NCBI RefSeq assembly: GCF_009720385.1
Contig: NZ_WARX01000007.1
Location: 402,784 to 466,783, forward strand
Reading direction: 5' to 3'
Source of the DNA: Catellatospora vulcania
GTDB taxonomy: Bacteria; Actinomycetota; Actinomycetes; Mycobacteriales; Micromonosporaceae
Length of the DNA: 64,000 bases
Shown here: in pieces, positions 9,014 to 16,589 of the stretch
Position numbering within the stretch: position 1 is the first letter of the stretch
Layout of the letters: each line of letters opens with the position of its first letter
Notes under the pieces: model-generated
The model's input: the letters and a program-made list of their open reading frames with translations, nothing else
Told to the model about the DNA's origin: nothing
The model's database searches: none
Translations under genes and position numbers: made by a program

Positions 9014-9907
9014 ATGCCCGGTGGACACTCCATAGCCGACGTCCACGGCGTCGTCGCAGCTCACCTGCCCGGTTACCGGATCGGGTCGGTGGTCGAGCTC
9101 GGCGCGGGACTGGACAATGTGGCGTACGAGGTCGACGGCGCGCTCGTGGTGCGTTTCAGCCGGGAGCCCGATCCGCGGCGACGGGCCGCGCTGGTCGAGC
9201 ACGAGGCCCGGCTGCTGACCGCGGTCGCCGGGGTCTGCCCGCTGCCCGTGCCCGAACCGCTGTTCACGGCCACGGAGCTGGGCTGCCTGGCTTATGCCAA
9301 GCTGCCCGGCGTGCCGCTGTCGGAGCTGGCCCGGCCGGGGCGGTCGGCGCACGGCGTGTCGATCGCGGTGGAGTTGGGGGAGTTGCTCGCCGCGCTGCAC
9401 GCGGGGCCGGCCGACCGGTGGGCCGGTCTGGTGGACACCGACGGTCAGCCGCCCGCGCAGTGGCTCGGCGAGGCCGGGGAGTTGTACCGGGCGGTCGTAG
9501 GGCACGTTCCGGTGGGGTGTCGCCGTGCGGTGGAGGCGTTCCTGGACGCGCCGCCGCCACCGGCGGGGCACGGTCTCGTGTTCTCGCACAACGACCTGGG
9601 CATCGAGCACGTGCTGGTCGACCCGGCCCGGTGGGCGGTGACCGGGGTCATCGACTGGAGCGACGCCGCGCTGGTGGATCCGGCGTACGACTTCGGGCTG
9701 CTCTACCGGGACCTCGGTCCCGCGGCGCTGCGGGCCGCCCTGGGCCGTTACCCGGCGGAGGACGCCGAGGTCGCGGCGCTCGCCGAGCGCGCTGTCTTCT
9801 ACGCCCGGTGCAGTGTCTTCGAGGACCTGGCGTACGGCGTCGACACCGGGCGGACCGGCTACCTCGACCGGGCCGTCGGCGCGATGGCCTGGCTCTTCCC
9901 GGCCTGA
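9014..9907 (+). CDS. APH-family phosphotransferase
   Basis: 297 residues of the aminoglycoside phosphotransferase/choline kinase-like fold. The ATP lobe contains VVRFSREPDPRRRAALVEHEARLL. The catalytic loop FSHNDLGIEHVLVD (His192, Asp194) and the metal-binding IDWSDAALVDPAYDFG are clear. The family phosphorylates aminoglycosides, macrolides or small metabolites; this member cannot be assigned a substrate. It follows the DUF4259 gene closely and converges on the SGNH hydrolase across a palindromic hairpin. Confidence 0.85.
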   Translation: MPGGHSIADVHGVVAAHLPGYRIGSVVELGAGLDNVAYEVDGALVVRFSREPDPRRRAALVEHEARLLTAVAGVCPLPVPEPLFTATELGCLAYAKLPGVPLSELARPGRSAHGVSIAVELGELLAALHAGPADRWAGLVDTDGQPPAQWLGEAGELYRAVVGHVPVGCRRAVEAFLDAPPPPAGHGLVFSHNDLGIEHVLVDPARWAVTGVIDWSDAALVDPAYDFGLLYRDLGPAALRAALGRYPAEDAEVAALAERAVFYARCSVFEDLAYGVDTGRTGYLDRAVGAMAWLFPA

Positions 9908-9940
9908 CCCCGCGACCTGCGCATCCTGCCCGCGGGCGTT

Positions 9941-9989
9941 AAGAAGGGCACCTTCCTCCACGCATAGCGATGGGAAGGCGCCCTTCCTT
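9941..9989. repeat. Dispersed GAAGGG hairpin, copy 1, between convergent genes
   Basis: Left arm AAGAAGGGCACCTTCC (9941-9956) and right arm GGAAGGCGCCCTTCCTT (9973-9989) are inverted copies with a 16-base loop. Each arm is itself close to a palindrome. It lies between two convergent genes that end at 9907 and 10001. Likely a bidirectional terminator or a small mobile palindrome; see the copies at 19949 and 25864. Confidence 0.75.
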
Positions 9990-10000
9990 CGATCAGGGGG

Positions 10001-11254
10001 TTACTGGAAGGTGAGGGTGCCGTTGGGGTTGCGGATGCAGGCGATGGTGCGGTTGGCGGTGGTGGCCGCGGCCGCCAGGCACTGGCCGAGGACGGCGTGG
10101 CCGGCGGCGTTGGGGTGCCAGGACTCCTGGCAGGTCTGGAAGTAGGTCACGCAGGCGTTCGCGAACCGCTGGATGGCGATCTTGTCGTATCCGGACAGGC
10201 TCGTGATGTGCGTGCCGGACGGTCCGTCCATGATGCGGACCGGGGTGGCCAGGGCGCCGGTCGGGCTGTTGGCGTTCTCGCAGAGCCGGGCGCCGTCGAA
10301 GGCGCGCTGCACGTTGAGGTAGACCAGGTCCTGGCCGGGGAACTCGGCGGACAGGTTGGCGTGCGAATTGCGCACCACGTTGCCGAGGTTGGCCGAGAAG
10401 CGGTGGCCGGGGGCGAGGCTGGCGCGGTGGATCGGGCAACCCGCCGCGTAGCGCTCCGCGCCCAGGTCGCGGAACTTGTCCCGGTCGTCCTGGCGGCCGT
10501 CCTGCTCGATGAACGAGCTGTACACGTCGAACGGCAGCGGGTTGGTGTAGTCCTGGAACACGATGCGGTGCTGGCCGTCGGCGTCGATCTCGTTCAGGGT
10601 CGTGATCAGCTGGCGGAGCGCGTTGGTGGTCTCGGTGGTGGCCGCGGCGACCTCGGCGGCCGACGCCAGGTCGGCATCGGTGCACGGCTCCTGCGGCACC
10701 GGGCCGTTGATGTAGGCCCAGAACTCCCACCAGCCGGTCCACGCGTCGGCGATGAACCGGTTCGCGCACAGCGTGGCCACGTCGCCGAAGGTGAACGAGC
10801 TGTTGTTGGAGCCCAGCCCGACCAGCACCACGTCGATGTCGTGGGTCTGCGCGACCGCGCGCAGCTGGTTGAGCTGCGAGGCGACCAGGCGGCCGTTGGT
10901 GCGGGTGTTCGACGCGTTGGCGATGTCGTGCGGCTGGCCGCCCGAGCAGGCCAGGTTGAACCGGGCGGCGATGCCCGACAGCGCGGCCACATTCAGCGAC
11001 GCGTTGGCCGAGCGGTGGCAGAAGTAGGCGTTGTTGTTCGCCGCCGACCAGCCCGGGAAGCCCTGGGAGGTCCCGTTGATGTCGGCGACGGCGGTGTACG
11101 CGCCGGCGCCCTCACCGCTGATGAAACTGTCACCGACCGCGACGGCGGCCGTGGGCAGGGCGGCCGTGGCGGGGGCGGCGGTGGCGACGGCGAAGGCGCC
11201 CCAGCCGAGGGCGACGGCGGCCGTGGCGGCCATCGCCTGGCGAAGTCGAAGCAC
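10001..11254 (-). CDS. Secreted SGNH/GDSL-family hydrolase
   Basis: 417 residues. GTG 11254, preceded by GGAGAGGAAGC, begins a signal peptide (VLRLRQAMAATAAVALG, cleavage near TAAPATAA). SGNH blocks are visible: AVAVGDSFISGEGAG (nucleophile Ser in GDS, residues 41-43), the Gly of LACSGGQPHDI, LVGLGSNNSSF (block III Asn) and SWHPNAAGHAVLG (catalytic His with Asp replaced in context). Several Cys residues suggest disulfides. Known relatives in actinomycetes are secreted lipases or esterases; substrate unknown. It is divergent from hemC and ends at the hairpin near 9.95 kb. Confidence 0.85.
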   Translation of the reverse strand: MLRLRQAMAATAAVALGWGAFAVATAAPATAALPTAAVAVGDSFISGEGAGAYTAVADINGTSQGFPGWSAANNNAYFCHRSANASLNVAALSGIAARFNLACSGGQPHDIANASNTRTNGRLVASQLNQLRAVAQTHDIDVVLVGLGSNNSSFTFGDVATLCANRFIADAWTGWWEFWAYINGPVPQEPCTDADLASAAEVAAATTETTNALRQLITTLNEIDADGQHRIVFQDYTNPLPFDVYSSFIEQDGRQDDRDKFRDLGAERYAAGCPIHRASLAPGHRFSANLGNVVRNSHANLSAEFPGQDLVYLNVQRAFDGARLCENANSPTGALATPVRIMDGPSGTHITSLSGYDKIAIQRFANACVTYFQTCQESWHPNAAGHAVLGQCLAAAATTANRTIACIRNPNGTLTFQ

Positions 11255-11417
11255 TGAAGCTTCCTCTCCGATATGGAATGTGAGAACGGTTCGCGAGATC
11301 GAATCACGCGCGGCGAAGTACGTCAATGCCGTCGTTCATGGTGAAGAAAAGCTTCCGCACGACACGCCTGGATCGCTTCACGGCCTGTTCATGTCGGCTG
11401 GCCGTAGGGTTCCTCAG

Positions 11418-12341
11418 GTGACGACGACCGTCCGCCTCGGCACCCGGGGCAGCACCATGGCTTTGGCGCAGGCCCGCCACGTCGCCCGCGAACTGGAGTC
11501 CGCGCACGCGGGCCTCGCGGTGCGGATCGTGCCCGTGTCCACCCACGGCGACCGCTGGACCGGCAGCCTCGCCACGGCGGGCGGCAAGGGCGCGTTCACC
11601 AGCGAGATCGACGCGCTGCTGCAGGCCGGTGACATCGACCTGGCGGTGCACTGCCTCAAGGACATCCCCGGCGACGTCGCGCTGCCCGAAGGCATCGGCA
11701 TCGCGGCGTACCTGCCCCGCGACGACCCCCGCGACGCGCTGATCAGCCGCGACGGCCTGCGCCTGGACCAGCTCGCCCGCGACGCGGTCGTCGGCACCAG
11801 CGCGGTACGCCGCCAGGCGCAGCTCCAGCGGGCCCGCCCCGACCTGCGGGTCAAGCCGATCCGCGGCAACGTGGACAGCCGCATCGCGCGCCTGGACGCA
11901 GGCGACGTCGACGCGATCGTCGTCGCCGCGTGCGGGCTGCACCGCATCGGCCAGGCCCACCGCATCACGCAGCTGCTCGACGCCGACCTGATGGGCCCGG
12001 CGGTCGGCGCGGGCACGGTCGTGGTCACGACCCGCACCTCGGGGCCGGCGTACACGCTGGTCATGGCGCTGGACGACCCGGACACCCGGGATGCGAGCCT
12101 GGCCGAGCGGGCGCTGCTGCTGCGTTTCGGCGCGAGCTGCAACAGCGCCGTCAGCGGACACGCGAACCTCGAATGGGACACCGTCACCCTGCGTGCCGCG
12201 GTGTACGCACCGGAAGGCGACCGCCTGCTGACCACCGTCGTCGCGGGCGACCGCACCACAGCCCCCGCGCTGGGCCGCCAGGCCGCCGATGAGCTGTTGT
12301 CCCTCGGCGCCCGCAAACTGCTCGACCCTTACCTGCGCTGA
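11418..12341 (+). CDS. hemC: Hydroxymethylbilane synthase (porphobilinogen deaminase)
   Basis: 307 residues. Joins four porphobilinogen units in haem/corrin synthesis. It begins VRLGTRGSTMALAQARHVA, has the SAVRRQAQLQRARPDL and IRGNVDSRIARLD segments of HemC, and ASCNSAVSGHA contains the Cys expected to hold the dipyrromethane cofactor. The catalytic Asp loop reads AVHCLKDIPGD instead of the usual HSMKD, and GTRGSALA is GTRGSTMA, so it is a divergent member. GTG 11418 gives the family length; ATG 11391 would add nine residues. No hemA, hemB or hemD is adjacent, so it may be a second copy or a secondary-metabolism paralogue. Confidence 0.88.
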   Translation: MTTTVRLGTRGSTMALAQARHVARELESAHAGLAVRIVPVSTHGDRWTGSLATAGGKGAFTSEIDALLQAGDIDLAVHCLKDIPGDVALPEGIGIAAYLPRDDPRDALISRDGLRLDQLARDAVVGTSAVRRQAQLQRARPDLRVKPIRGNVDSRIARLDAGDVDAIVVAACGLHRIGQAHRITQLLDADLMGPAVGAGTVVVTTRTSGPAYTLVMALDDPDTRDASLAERALLLRFGASCNSAVSGHANLEWDTVTLRAAVYAPEGDRLLTTVVAGDRTTAPALGRQAADELLSLGARKLLDPYLR

Positions 12342-12362
12342 CCCGGTCGAGCCGCCGCATCG

Positions 12363-12944
12363 TCATCGGGGCTGTGGCGGAGGCGCGGCGGGCACGTCGG
12401 CCGGGAACGGGGCGGCCGCGGCCAGGCCGGACCGCGCCGCGATCAGCGCGACGCTGTCGTCGAACGTCGACTCCGGGCCGATGACGTGCTCGCCGTCGAC
12501 GCCGAGCACGTCGCGCTCGCGGTACCAGCCGCGCATCTGCTCGGGGGTGAAGTCGGTGACCTGCGGCCGGGTGCCGTGGCGGCGTACCGTCTCGTCGAAC
12601 GGGATGTCGAGGTAGAAGGCGGAACTCGTCCCGCGGTGCGAGGCCAGCAGTCCGCGCGCCATGTCCCCGTACTTGCGCTCGTGCAGGATGCCTTCCAGCA
12701 CCACGTGGTAGCCGTTGTCGAGCAGGTAGCGCACGGTGTTGTCGATGAAGTCCGGGGCCAGGCCGCCGGGGCCGTCCAGCTCGCGCAGGATGATCCGGCG
12801 CAGGTGGTCCTGTTCGACCAGGGCACAGCCGCGGCCGTACGCCAGCCGTACCGCCCGCGCGATCGAGGACTTGCCGGAACCGGAGTTTCCCCTGATCACG
12901 ACCAGGATGGTGGAAGTCGTCCCGCAGACGTCGGCAGCGTGCAC
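12363..12944 (-). CDS. Small P-loop kinase (zeta-toxin/phosphotransferase-like)
   Basis: 193 residues. The Walker A loop RGNSGSGKSSIARAVR comes right after the N-terminus. VEQDHLRR resembles the substrate-binding DXD/DH turn of nucleotide and small-molecule kinases, and HVVLEGILHERKY and FYLDIPFDETVRRH complete the P-loop kinase core. Comparable proteins are often annotated as AAA-family or zeta-toxin-like kinases. The start is unclear: GTG 12944 is used, but the family could begin at the GTG just before IRGNSG. It lies 38 bp downstream of an APH gene on the same strand. Confidence 0.75.
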   Translation of the reverse strand: MHAADVCGTTSTILVVIRGNSGSGKSSIARAVRLAYGRGCALVEQDHLRRIILRELDGPGGLAPDFIDNTVRYLLDNGYHVVLEGILHERKYGDMARGLLASHRGTSSAFYLDIPFDETVRRHGTRPQVTDFTPEQMRGWYRERDVLGVDGEHVIGPESTFDDSVALIAARSGLAAAAPFPADVPAAPPPQPR

Positions 12945-12982
12945 CCGCCGATGATGCCACCGGTGCGGCCCGGCGGCACGGC

Positions 12983-13915
12983 TCACGCGCCCGCGCGGCG
13001 CAGTCGCTCGTCGGCGTCGTCGGGAGACAGCCAGTCGATGCCGTCCAGGGCGAGCTTCTTGGCGTCGAACGCGTCCACCCACAGGCCCGCCGCCCAGCTC
13101 GCCTGCACCTGTTCGGCACTCCACCGCAGGCCTGCGGCGCGCTGGTATGCCTCGACGAAAGCCGCGGACTCGTCGACCGTGGCGGCGCCGTGCTCCGCGC
13201 CGATGGTCCAGACCGCGGCGGCCAGGCCCACGATCACCGGCTCCGGTGCGCTGATCAAGCTGTCCCAGTCGTGCACAGCCCACGGCTGCCCGTCGCGCCA
13301 GCGCAGGTTCTCCGCGTACCAGTCGCCGTGTCCGACGACCGTCGGCCCGGCCGGAAGTTCGCGCAGACGCCGCTGGACGCGGCGGGCCACGTCGTCGAGC
13401 CAGGCGCTGCCGGGTTGGGCGTTGAGGTCGGCGTCGCGGTCGTCGGGCGGCGGCCAGACCCCGCCGTGCTCGTGGTCCCAGGCCGTCCACGGCGGATGCG
13501 GCGCGAGCACGCCCACCCCCTGCGGGCGAGGCGCCTGCCGGACCAGGTCGGCCAGCAGCGCCGCGTACCGCTCGGCCGCGTCGCCGCCGACGGGCAGCGC
13601 CTCGCCGCCGGGGACGAGGACCTCGGCGTGGGCCGCGTACGCGCCGAACGGCACCGGGCCCAGCAGCGGCCGCGGGCAGGGGAACCCCGCGTGCCACAGC
13701 GCCTGCTGCACGGCGGTGCACACGGCCAGCCGGGCCGCGGCCGGGCGCACCTTCACCACCACCTCGCGGTCGTCCTTGAGCCGCACGCCGACGACGGCGG
13801 ACAGGTGGGTGGCGGTGAACAGGGTCTCGGAGACGCCGGAACCGAGCCAGCGCAGGCACCAGGCGTCGAGGTCGGCGTCGGCGACGGCGGGCGGGGCGGG
13901 CATCGAGTGCGCCAT
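12983..13915 (-). CDS. APH-family phosphotransferase
   Basis: About 310 residues. The kinase-like fold is shown by VVKVRPAAARLAVCTAVQQALWHAG (ATP lobe), the catalytic loop VVGHGDWYAENLRW and the metal-binding VHDWDSLISAPEPVIVGLA. The substrate is unknown. ATG 13915 is chosen; ATG 13933 and ATG 13903 are alternatives, none with a good ribosome site. It probably forms a transcript with the P-loop kinase gene downstream. Two phosphotransfer enzymes side by side suggest a small-molecule modification or salvage role, which is inference only. Confidence 0.8.
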   Translation of the reverse strand: MAHSMPAPPAVADADLDAWCLRWLGSGVSETLFTATHLSAVVGVRLKDDREVVVKVRPAAARLAVCTAVQQALWHAGFPCPRPLLGPVPFGAYAAHAEVLVPGGEALPVGGDAAERYAALLADLVRQAPRPQGVGVLAPHPPWTAWDHEHGGVWPPPDDRDADLNAQPGSAWLDDVARRVQRRLRELPAGPTVVGHGDWYAENLRWRDGQPWAVHDWDSLISAPEPVIVGLAAAVWTIGAEHGAATVDESAAFVEAYQRAAGLRWSAEQVQASWAAGLWVDAFDAKKLALDGIDWLSPDDADERLRRAGA

Positions 13916-13955
13916 GGCCGGGCAGGTTAGCACTTCGTCCGCAGTTGCGCCGCCC

Positions 13956-14426
13956 TCAGGCGGTGAGCTGCAGTCTTGCCACGACCTCGGTGTCCTCGGT
14001 CTCCCCGGTCTCGGTGAAGCCGAGGGACGCGTAGCAGCGGCGGGCGGCGGTGTTGGCCGGCTCGTACGACAGCGCGAAACTGCTCAGCCCGTGCTCGTCG
14101 GCGAGCAGCCCGATCGCGGCGCGCACCGCGGCCCTGCCGAACCCGCGGCCCTGCCGTGCCGCGTCGATGATGACGCCGCCGAGCCAGGCCGCCCCGTCGG
14201 CGGGGTCGACGGTCCACATCAGGAAGCCGACCACGTCGCCTTCGGTGTCGAGCACCGCCAGCGGCCGCCAGCCCGACTCGCCGTAGTGGCACAGCGCCAG
14301 GTAGTACGCGGGCGCGGCGACCCAGTCCGACTGCGACTCGGCGACGGTGAGCGCGGTGACGGCACGCCAGTTGGCGGCGTCGACCGGCGCGAGACGGACG
14401 GCATCAGCTGTGACGGGGGCAGTCAT
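13956..14426 (-). CDS. GNAT-family N-acetyltransferase
   Basis: 156 residues. The acetyl-CoA site is clear in WLGGVIIDAARQGRGFGRAAVRAAIGLL (Q/RxxGxG/A motif). FALSYEPANTAARRCYASLGFTETG is the usual C-terminal half of the fold. The N-terminal part contains NWRAVTALTVAESQSDWVAAPAYYLAL, a SpeG/Mec-17-like opening often seen in spermidine or small-amine acetyltransferases. The start at ATG 14426 gives the family length; ATG 14435 or 14438 are possible. The acceptor is unknown. Confidence 0.85.
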   Translation of the reverse strand: MTAPVTADAVRLAPVDAANWRAVTALTVAESQSDWVAAPAYYLALCHYGESGWRPLAVLDTEGDVVGFLMWTVDPADGAAWLGGVIIDAARQGRGFGRAAVRAAIGLLADEHGLSSFALSYEPANTAARRCYASLGFTETGETEDTEVVARLQLTA

Positions 14427-14711
14427 GACGGGCATCATGCCAGGTCGGACAGGTGTCGATACCCGTAGGAGCAGAGCGTCGACCCGCGGCAGGCGGCCGT
14501 GGTCGCGGGTGCGGCCGCGCTGCTCGGCCGAGCGCCCGGTCGGAGCCGGAAAACCGCAGATCAGAACATGATCGGCGTGGTTCCGATGTGCCACATTTGT
14601 CCGGTCTTAGCATGTGATCTCGGATTGCCCCGGCAGTGTGTGCCGCCACATCGGGTGGTGTCCGAACCTGCGCCGGGGGCGTACGTCCGCAGACACCTGG
14701 AGGCACCGTCC
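14427..14711. promoter_or_regulatory. Divergent intergenic region GNAT / RTX-like gene
   Basis: About 285 bp between divergent genes. It must hold both promoters, but I could not identify convincing -35/-10 boxes. ACCTGGAGGCACC before ATG 14712 is the ribosome site of the RTX-like gene. Confidence 0.4.
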
Positions 14712-15578
14712 ATGCGTATCGCACGCACCGCCCTCGCCGTGGCCGTCACGGCCCTGAGCCTCGCCGCCGTGCAGGCACCCGCGCACGCCGTGGCGCTGTG
14801 CAACGAGAAGCCCGTCACCCACCTGGGCACCGCCGAGGCCGACATCATCGTCGGCACCCCCGGCGACGACGTGATCCTGGCGCTGGCCGGCGACGACACC
14901 ATCAGCGGCCTGGGTGGCAACGACGTGATCTGCGCCGGTGAAGGCAACGACACCGTGTACGGCGAATCCGCCGCCCTCGACGCGGCCGCGGCCGGCGGCA
15001 ACGACACCGTCTTCGCCGGACCGGGCGACGACATCGTCGTCGGCGACTTCGGCGCGGCCGAGTTCCCGACCGTGGTCGGCGGCGTCGGCTGGAACGACTA
15101 CCTGTACGGCGGCGAGGGCGCCGACACCCTGTACGGCGACGCGATCGACGTGACGGCCACCGCGCTCGCCACCGGCGCGGCGTTCGCCGCCGACGGCGTC
15201 TTCGGCGGCCCCGGCGCAGACACGATCTACGGCGACGCCCGCAACCTCACCCTCGACGTGGCCGGCGCCCTCGGCGTCGAGGCCGCGGGCAACAACCTGT
15301 CCGGCGGCGACGACAACGACGTCATCTACGGCAACTACGAGACAGTCACCACGCCCGGCACCGTCAGCGGCACCGGCTGGCGCGACAACATCAACGCCGG
15401 CCCCGGCGACGACACCGTCTACGGCGACGCCAAGACCGGCAACGACAAGCTCACGGTGGTCGGCGACCTGGCCTTCACCGACCTGATCACCGGCGGCGTC
15501 GGCACCGACTCGGCCGACGCGGGCCCCGGCATCGACATCTGCGCCACCACCGAAACCCCCACCGACTGCGAAGCCTGA
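14712..15578 (+). CDS. Secreted RTX-type calcium-binding repeat protein
   Basis: 288 residues. A signal peptide (MRIARTALAVAVTALSLAAVQAPAHA) precedes hemolysin-type nonapeptide repeats of the GGxGxDxUx kind: GTPGDDVILALAGDDTISGLGGNDVICAGEGNDTVYG, then GGEGADTLYGDA, GGPGADTIYGDA, GGDDNDVIYG and GPGDDTVYGDA. These bind calcium and fold into a parallel beta-roll. Between them are longer threonine/alanine stretches (DVTATALATGAAFAADG), so the rolls are spaced rather than continuous. Cys residues at both ends (LCNEKP, ICATTETPTDC) may close the fold. No enzymatic domain is attached; its role is unknown, perhaps a surface or matrix protein. Confidence 0.85.
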   Translation: MRIARTALAVAVTALSLAAVQAPAHAVALCNEKPVTHLGTAEADIIVGTPGDDVILALAGDDTISGLGGNDVICAGEGNDTVYGESAALDAAAAGGNDTVFAGPGDDIVVGDFGAAEFPTVVGGVGWNDYLYGGEGADTLYGDAIDVTATALATGAAFAADGVFGGPGADTIYGDARNLTLDVAGALGVEAAGNNLSGGDDNDVIYGNYETVTTPGTVSGTGWRDNINAGPGDDTVYGDAKTGNDKLTVVGDLAFTDLITGGVGTDSADAGPGIDICATTETPTDCEA

Positions 15579-15585
15579 CCCTCCC

Positions 15586-15605
15586 CTCGGCCGACACCGG
15601 CCGAG
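15586..15605. terminator. Hairpin after the RTX-like gene
   Basis: CTCGGCC / GGCCGAG stem with a six-base loop, eight bases after the stop codon. It is followed by G-rich direct repeats (GCCGGGCGGG at 15611 and 15621) and no T run. Likely a GC-type terminator. Confidence 0.6.
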
Positions 15606-15655
15606 GCCGGGCCGGGCGGGGCCGGGCGGGGCCGGGCCGACCCCGCCCCCTCCGG

Positions 15656-15720
15656 CCGCAACTCTTAAAGACTCGTGGCCTGCGGAGTGTCCCGAAGGCG
15701 CGACTCTTTAAGAGTTGCGG
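15656..15720. repeat. 65-bp inverted repeat
   Basis: Left arm 15656-15675 and right arm 15701-15720 match at 19 of 20 positions (core CGCAACTCTTAAAG), with a 25-base loop. It lies between convergent genes (RTX-like and AHSA1). Its arms are AT-richer than the surroundings. It may act as a bidirectional terminator or be a small palindromic element. Confidence 0.8.
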
Positions 15721-15750
15721 CAGGGGTGGGGTGGGGTGGGGCGGGGTGGG

Positions 15751-16155
15751 TCAGGCCGTCAGGGCGGATTCGATGCGGCGGAGCAGGCCGGGCCAGCCCT
15801 TGGACATGTTCTCGTAGGCGTTGCGGCCCAGGGGGGAGTCGAGGTCCAGGCCGGCCTGCTCGAAGAACAGGCGGGTGCCGGTGCCCTCGGGCTCCAGGCG
15901 GAAGGTGATGGTGTTGTCCAGCGAACCGGTCGCGAAGCGGTAGCTGAAGACCTTCTCCGGTTCGACCGCCAGCACCTCGCAGGGCTGCTCGCCCCACTTG
16001 CCCATGTCGAGGGTGAAGCGGTGGCCGACGACCGGTCGCACGTCGCCGGCGGTCCACCACTTGGCGTGCAGCTCGGGATCGGTCAGCGCCTGCCACACCC
16101 GCGCGGGCGGGTGGCTCAGGAACTGGTCGCAGCGGATGACACCTGGTTCGGTCAT
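15751..16155 (-). CDS. AHSA1/SRPBCC-domain protein
   Basis: 134 residues of the START/SRPBCC fold, AHSA1 subgroup. DQFLSHPPARVWQALTDPELHAKWWTAGDVRPVVGHRFTLDM is the classic opening. FSYRFATGSLDNTITFRLEPEGTGTRLFFEQAGLD and ENMSKGWPGLLRRIESAL complete it. Such proteins carry a hydrophobic ligand pocket. Its ATG at 16155 overlaps the arsR stop codon by four bases (ATGA), so the two are translationally coupled. ArsR-AHSA1 pairs are common in actinobacteria; the ligand is not known. Confidence 0.9.
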   Translation of the reverse strand: MTEPGVIRCDQFLSHPPARVWQALTDPELHAKWWTAGDVRPVVGHRFTLDMGKWGEQPCEVLAVEPEKVFSYRFATGSLDNTITFRLEPEGTGTRLFFEQAGLDLDSPLGRNAYENMSKGWPGLLRRIESALTA

Positions 16156-16463
16156 GGGAATTCCTTGTCGAGTGTGTCGCGCAGCGACCGCAGCCGCTCG
16201 CGCCAGAAGTGTTCGTACGGATGCAGCCATTGCCCGACCTCGGCCAGGGGCTGCGCTTGCAGGTGGTAGTACCGGTGGCGGCCGCGGGGCTCCTCGCGCA
16301 CCAGTCCCGCGCCGCGCAGCACCTGCAGGTGCTCCGAGACCGCGGGCCGGCTGAGCGAGAACAGCCCGGCCAGCTCGCCCGCCGCGCGCGGGCCCTCGCG
16401 CAGCGAGTCGAGCAGTTGCCGGCGAACCGGGTTGGCCAATGCGCTGAACACGTCAGTGGTCAC
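16152..16463 (-). CDS. ArsR-family winged-helix repressor
   Basis: 103 residues. DVFSALANPVRRQLLDSLREGPRAAGELAGLFSLSRPAVSEHLQVLRGAGLVREEPRGRHRYYHL is a complete ArsR winged helix with recognition helix SRPAVSEHLQVL. The metal-binding ELCVCD motif is absent, so it is not an arsenic sensor. The C-terminus (LAEVGQWLHPYEHFWRERLRSLRDTLDK) is the one usual for regulators paired with AHSA1 proteins. GTG 16463 is chosen; a perfect 20-bp palindrome lies 13 bases upstream. Likely autoregulated together with the overlapping AHSA1 gene. Confidence 0.88.
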   Translation of the reverse strand: MTTDVFSALANPVRRQLLDSLREGPRAAGELAGLFSLSRPAVSEHLQVLRGAGLVREEPRGRHRYYHLQAQPLAEVGQWLHPYEHFWRERLRSLRDTLDKEFP

Positions 16464-16476
16464 AGCGGGTGACGAT

Positions 16477-16496
16477 ACGTCGGAGATCTCCGACGT
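16477..16496. promoter_or_regulatory. Perfect 20-bp palindrome, probable ArsR operator
   Basis: ACGTCGGAGATCTCCGACGT is perfectly self-complementary and lies 13 bases before the arsR start, in the arsR-bglucosidase intergenic space. The position and perfect dyad suggest an autoregulatory ArsR site. Confidence 0.7.
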
Positions 16497-16536
16497 GTCA
16501 ACTTCTTCCGACACGTTGCGGCCTTGACGCGCCTGG

Positions 16537-16548
16537 TTACGCGCGTAA
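16537..16548. promoter_or_regulatory. LacI-type operator candidate upstream of GH3 gene
   Basis: TTACGCGCGTAA is a perfect 12-bp palindrome with a central CG, 41 bases before the GH3 start. Even dyads with central CG are typical of LacI-family sites. The cognate regulator is probably the LacI protein encoded at the end of the same operon. Confidence 0.6.
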
Positions 16549-16589
16549 GCATCACTGGTGCCCGGTGACGACGACGTGGGAGAGCACTG

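Noticed and set aside
12945..13859. N-terminal extension of the small P-loop kinase
   Set aside because: The reading lies within the APH gene in another frame and is Arg/Ala-rich.
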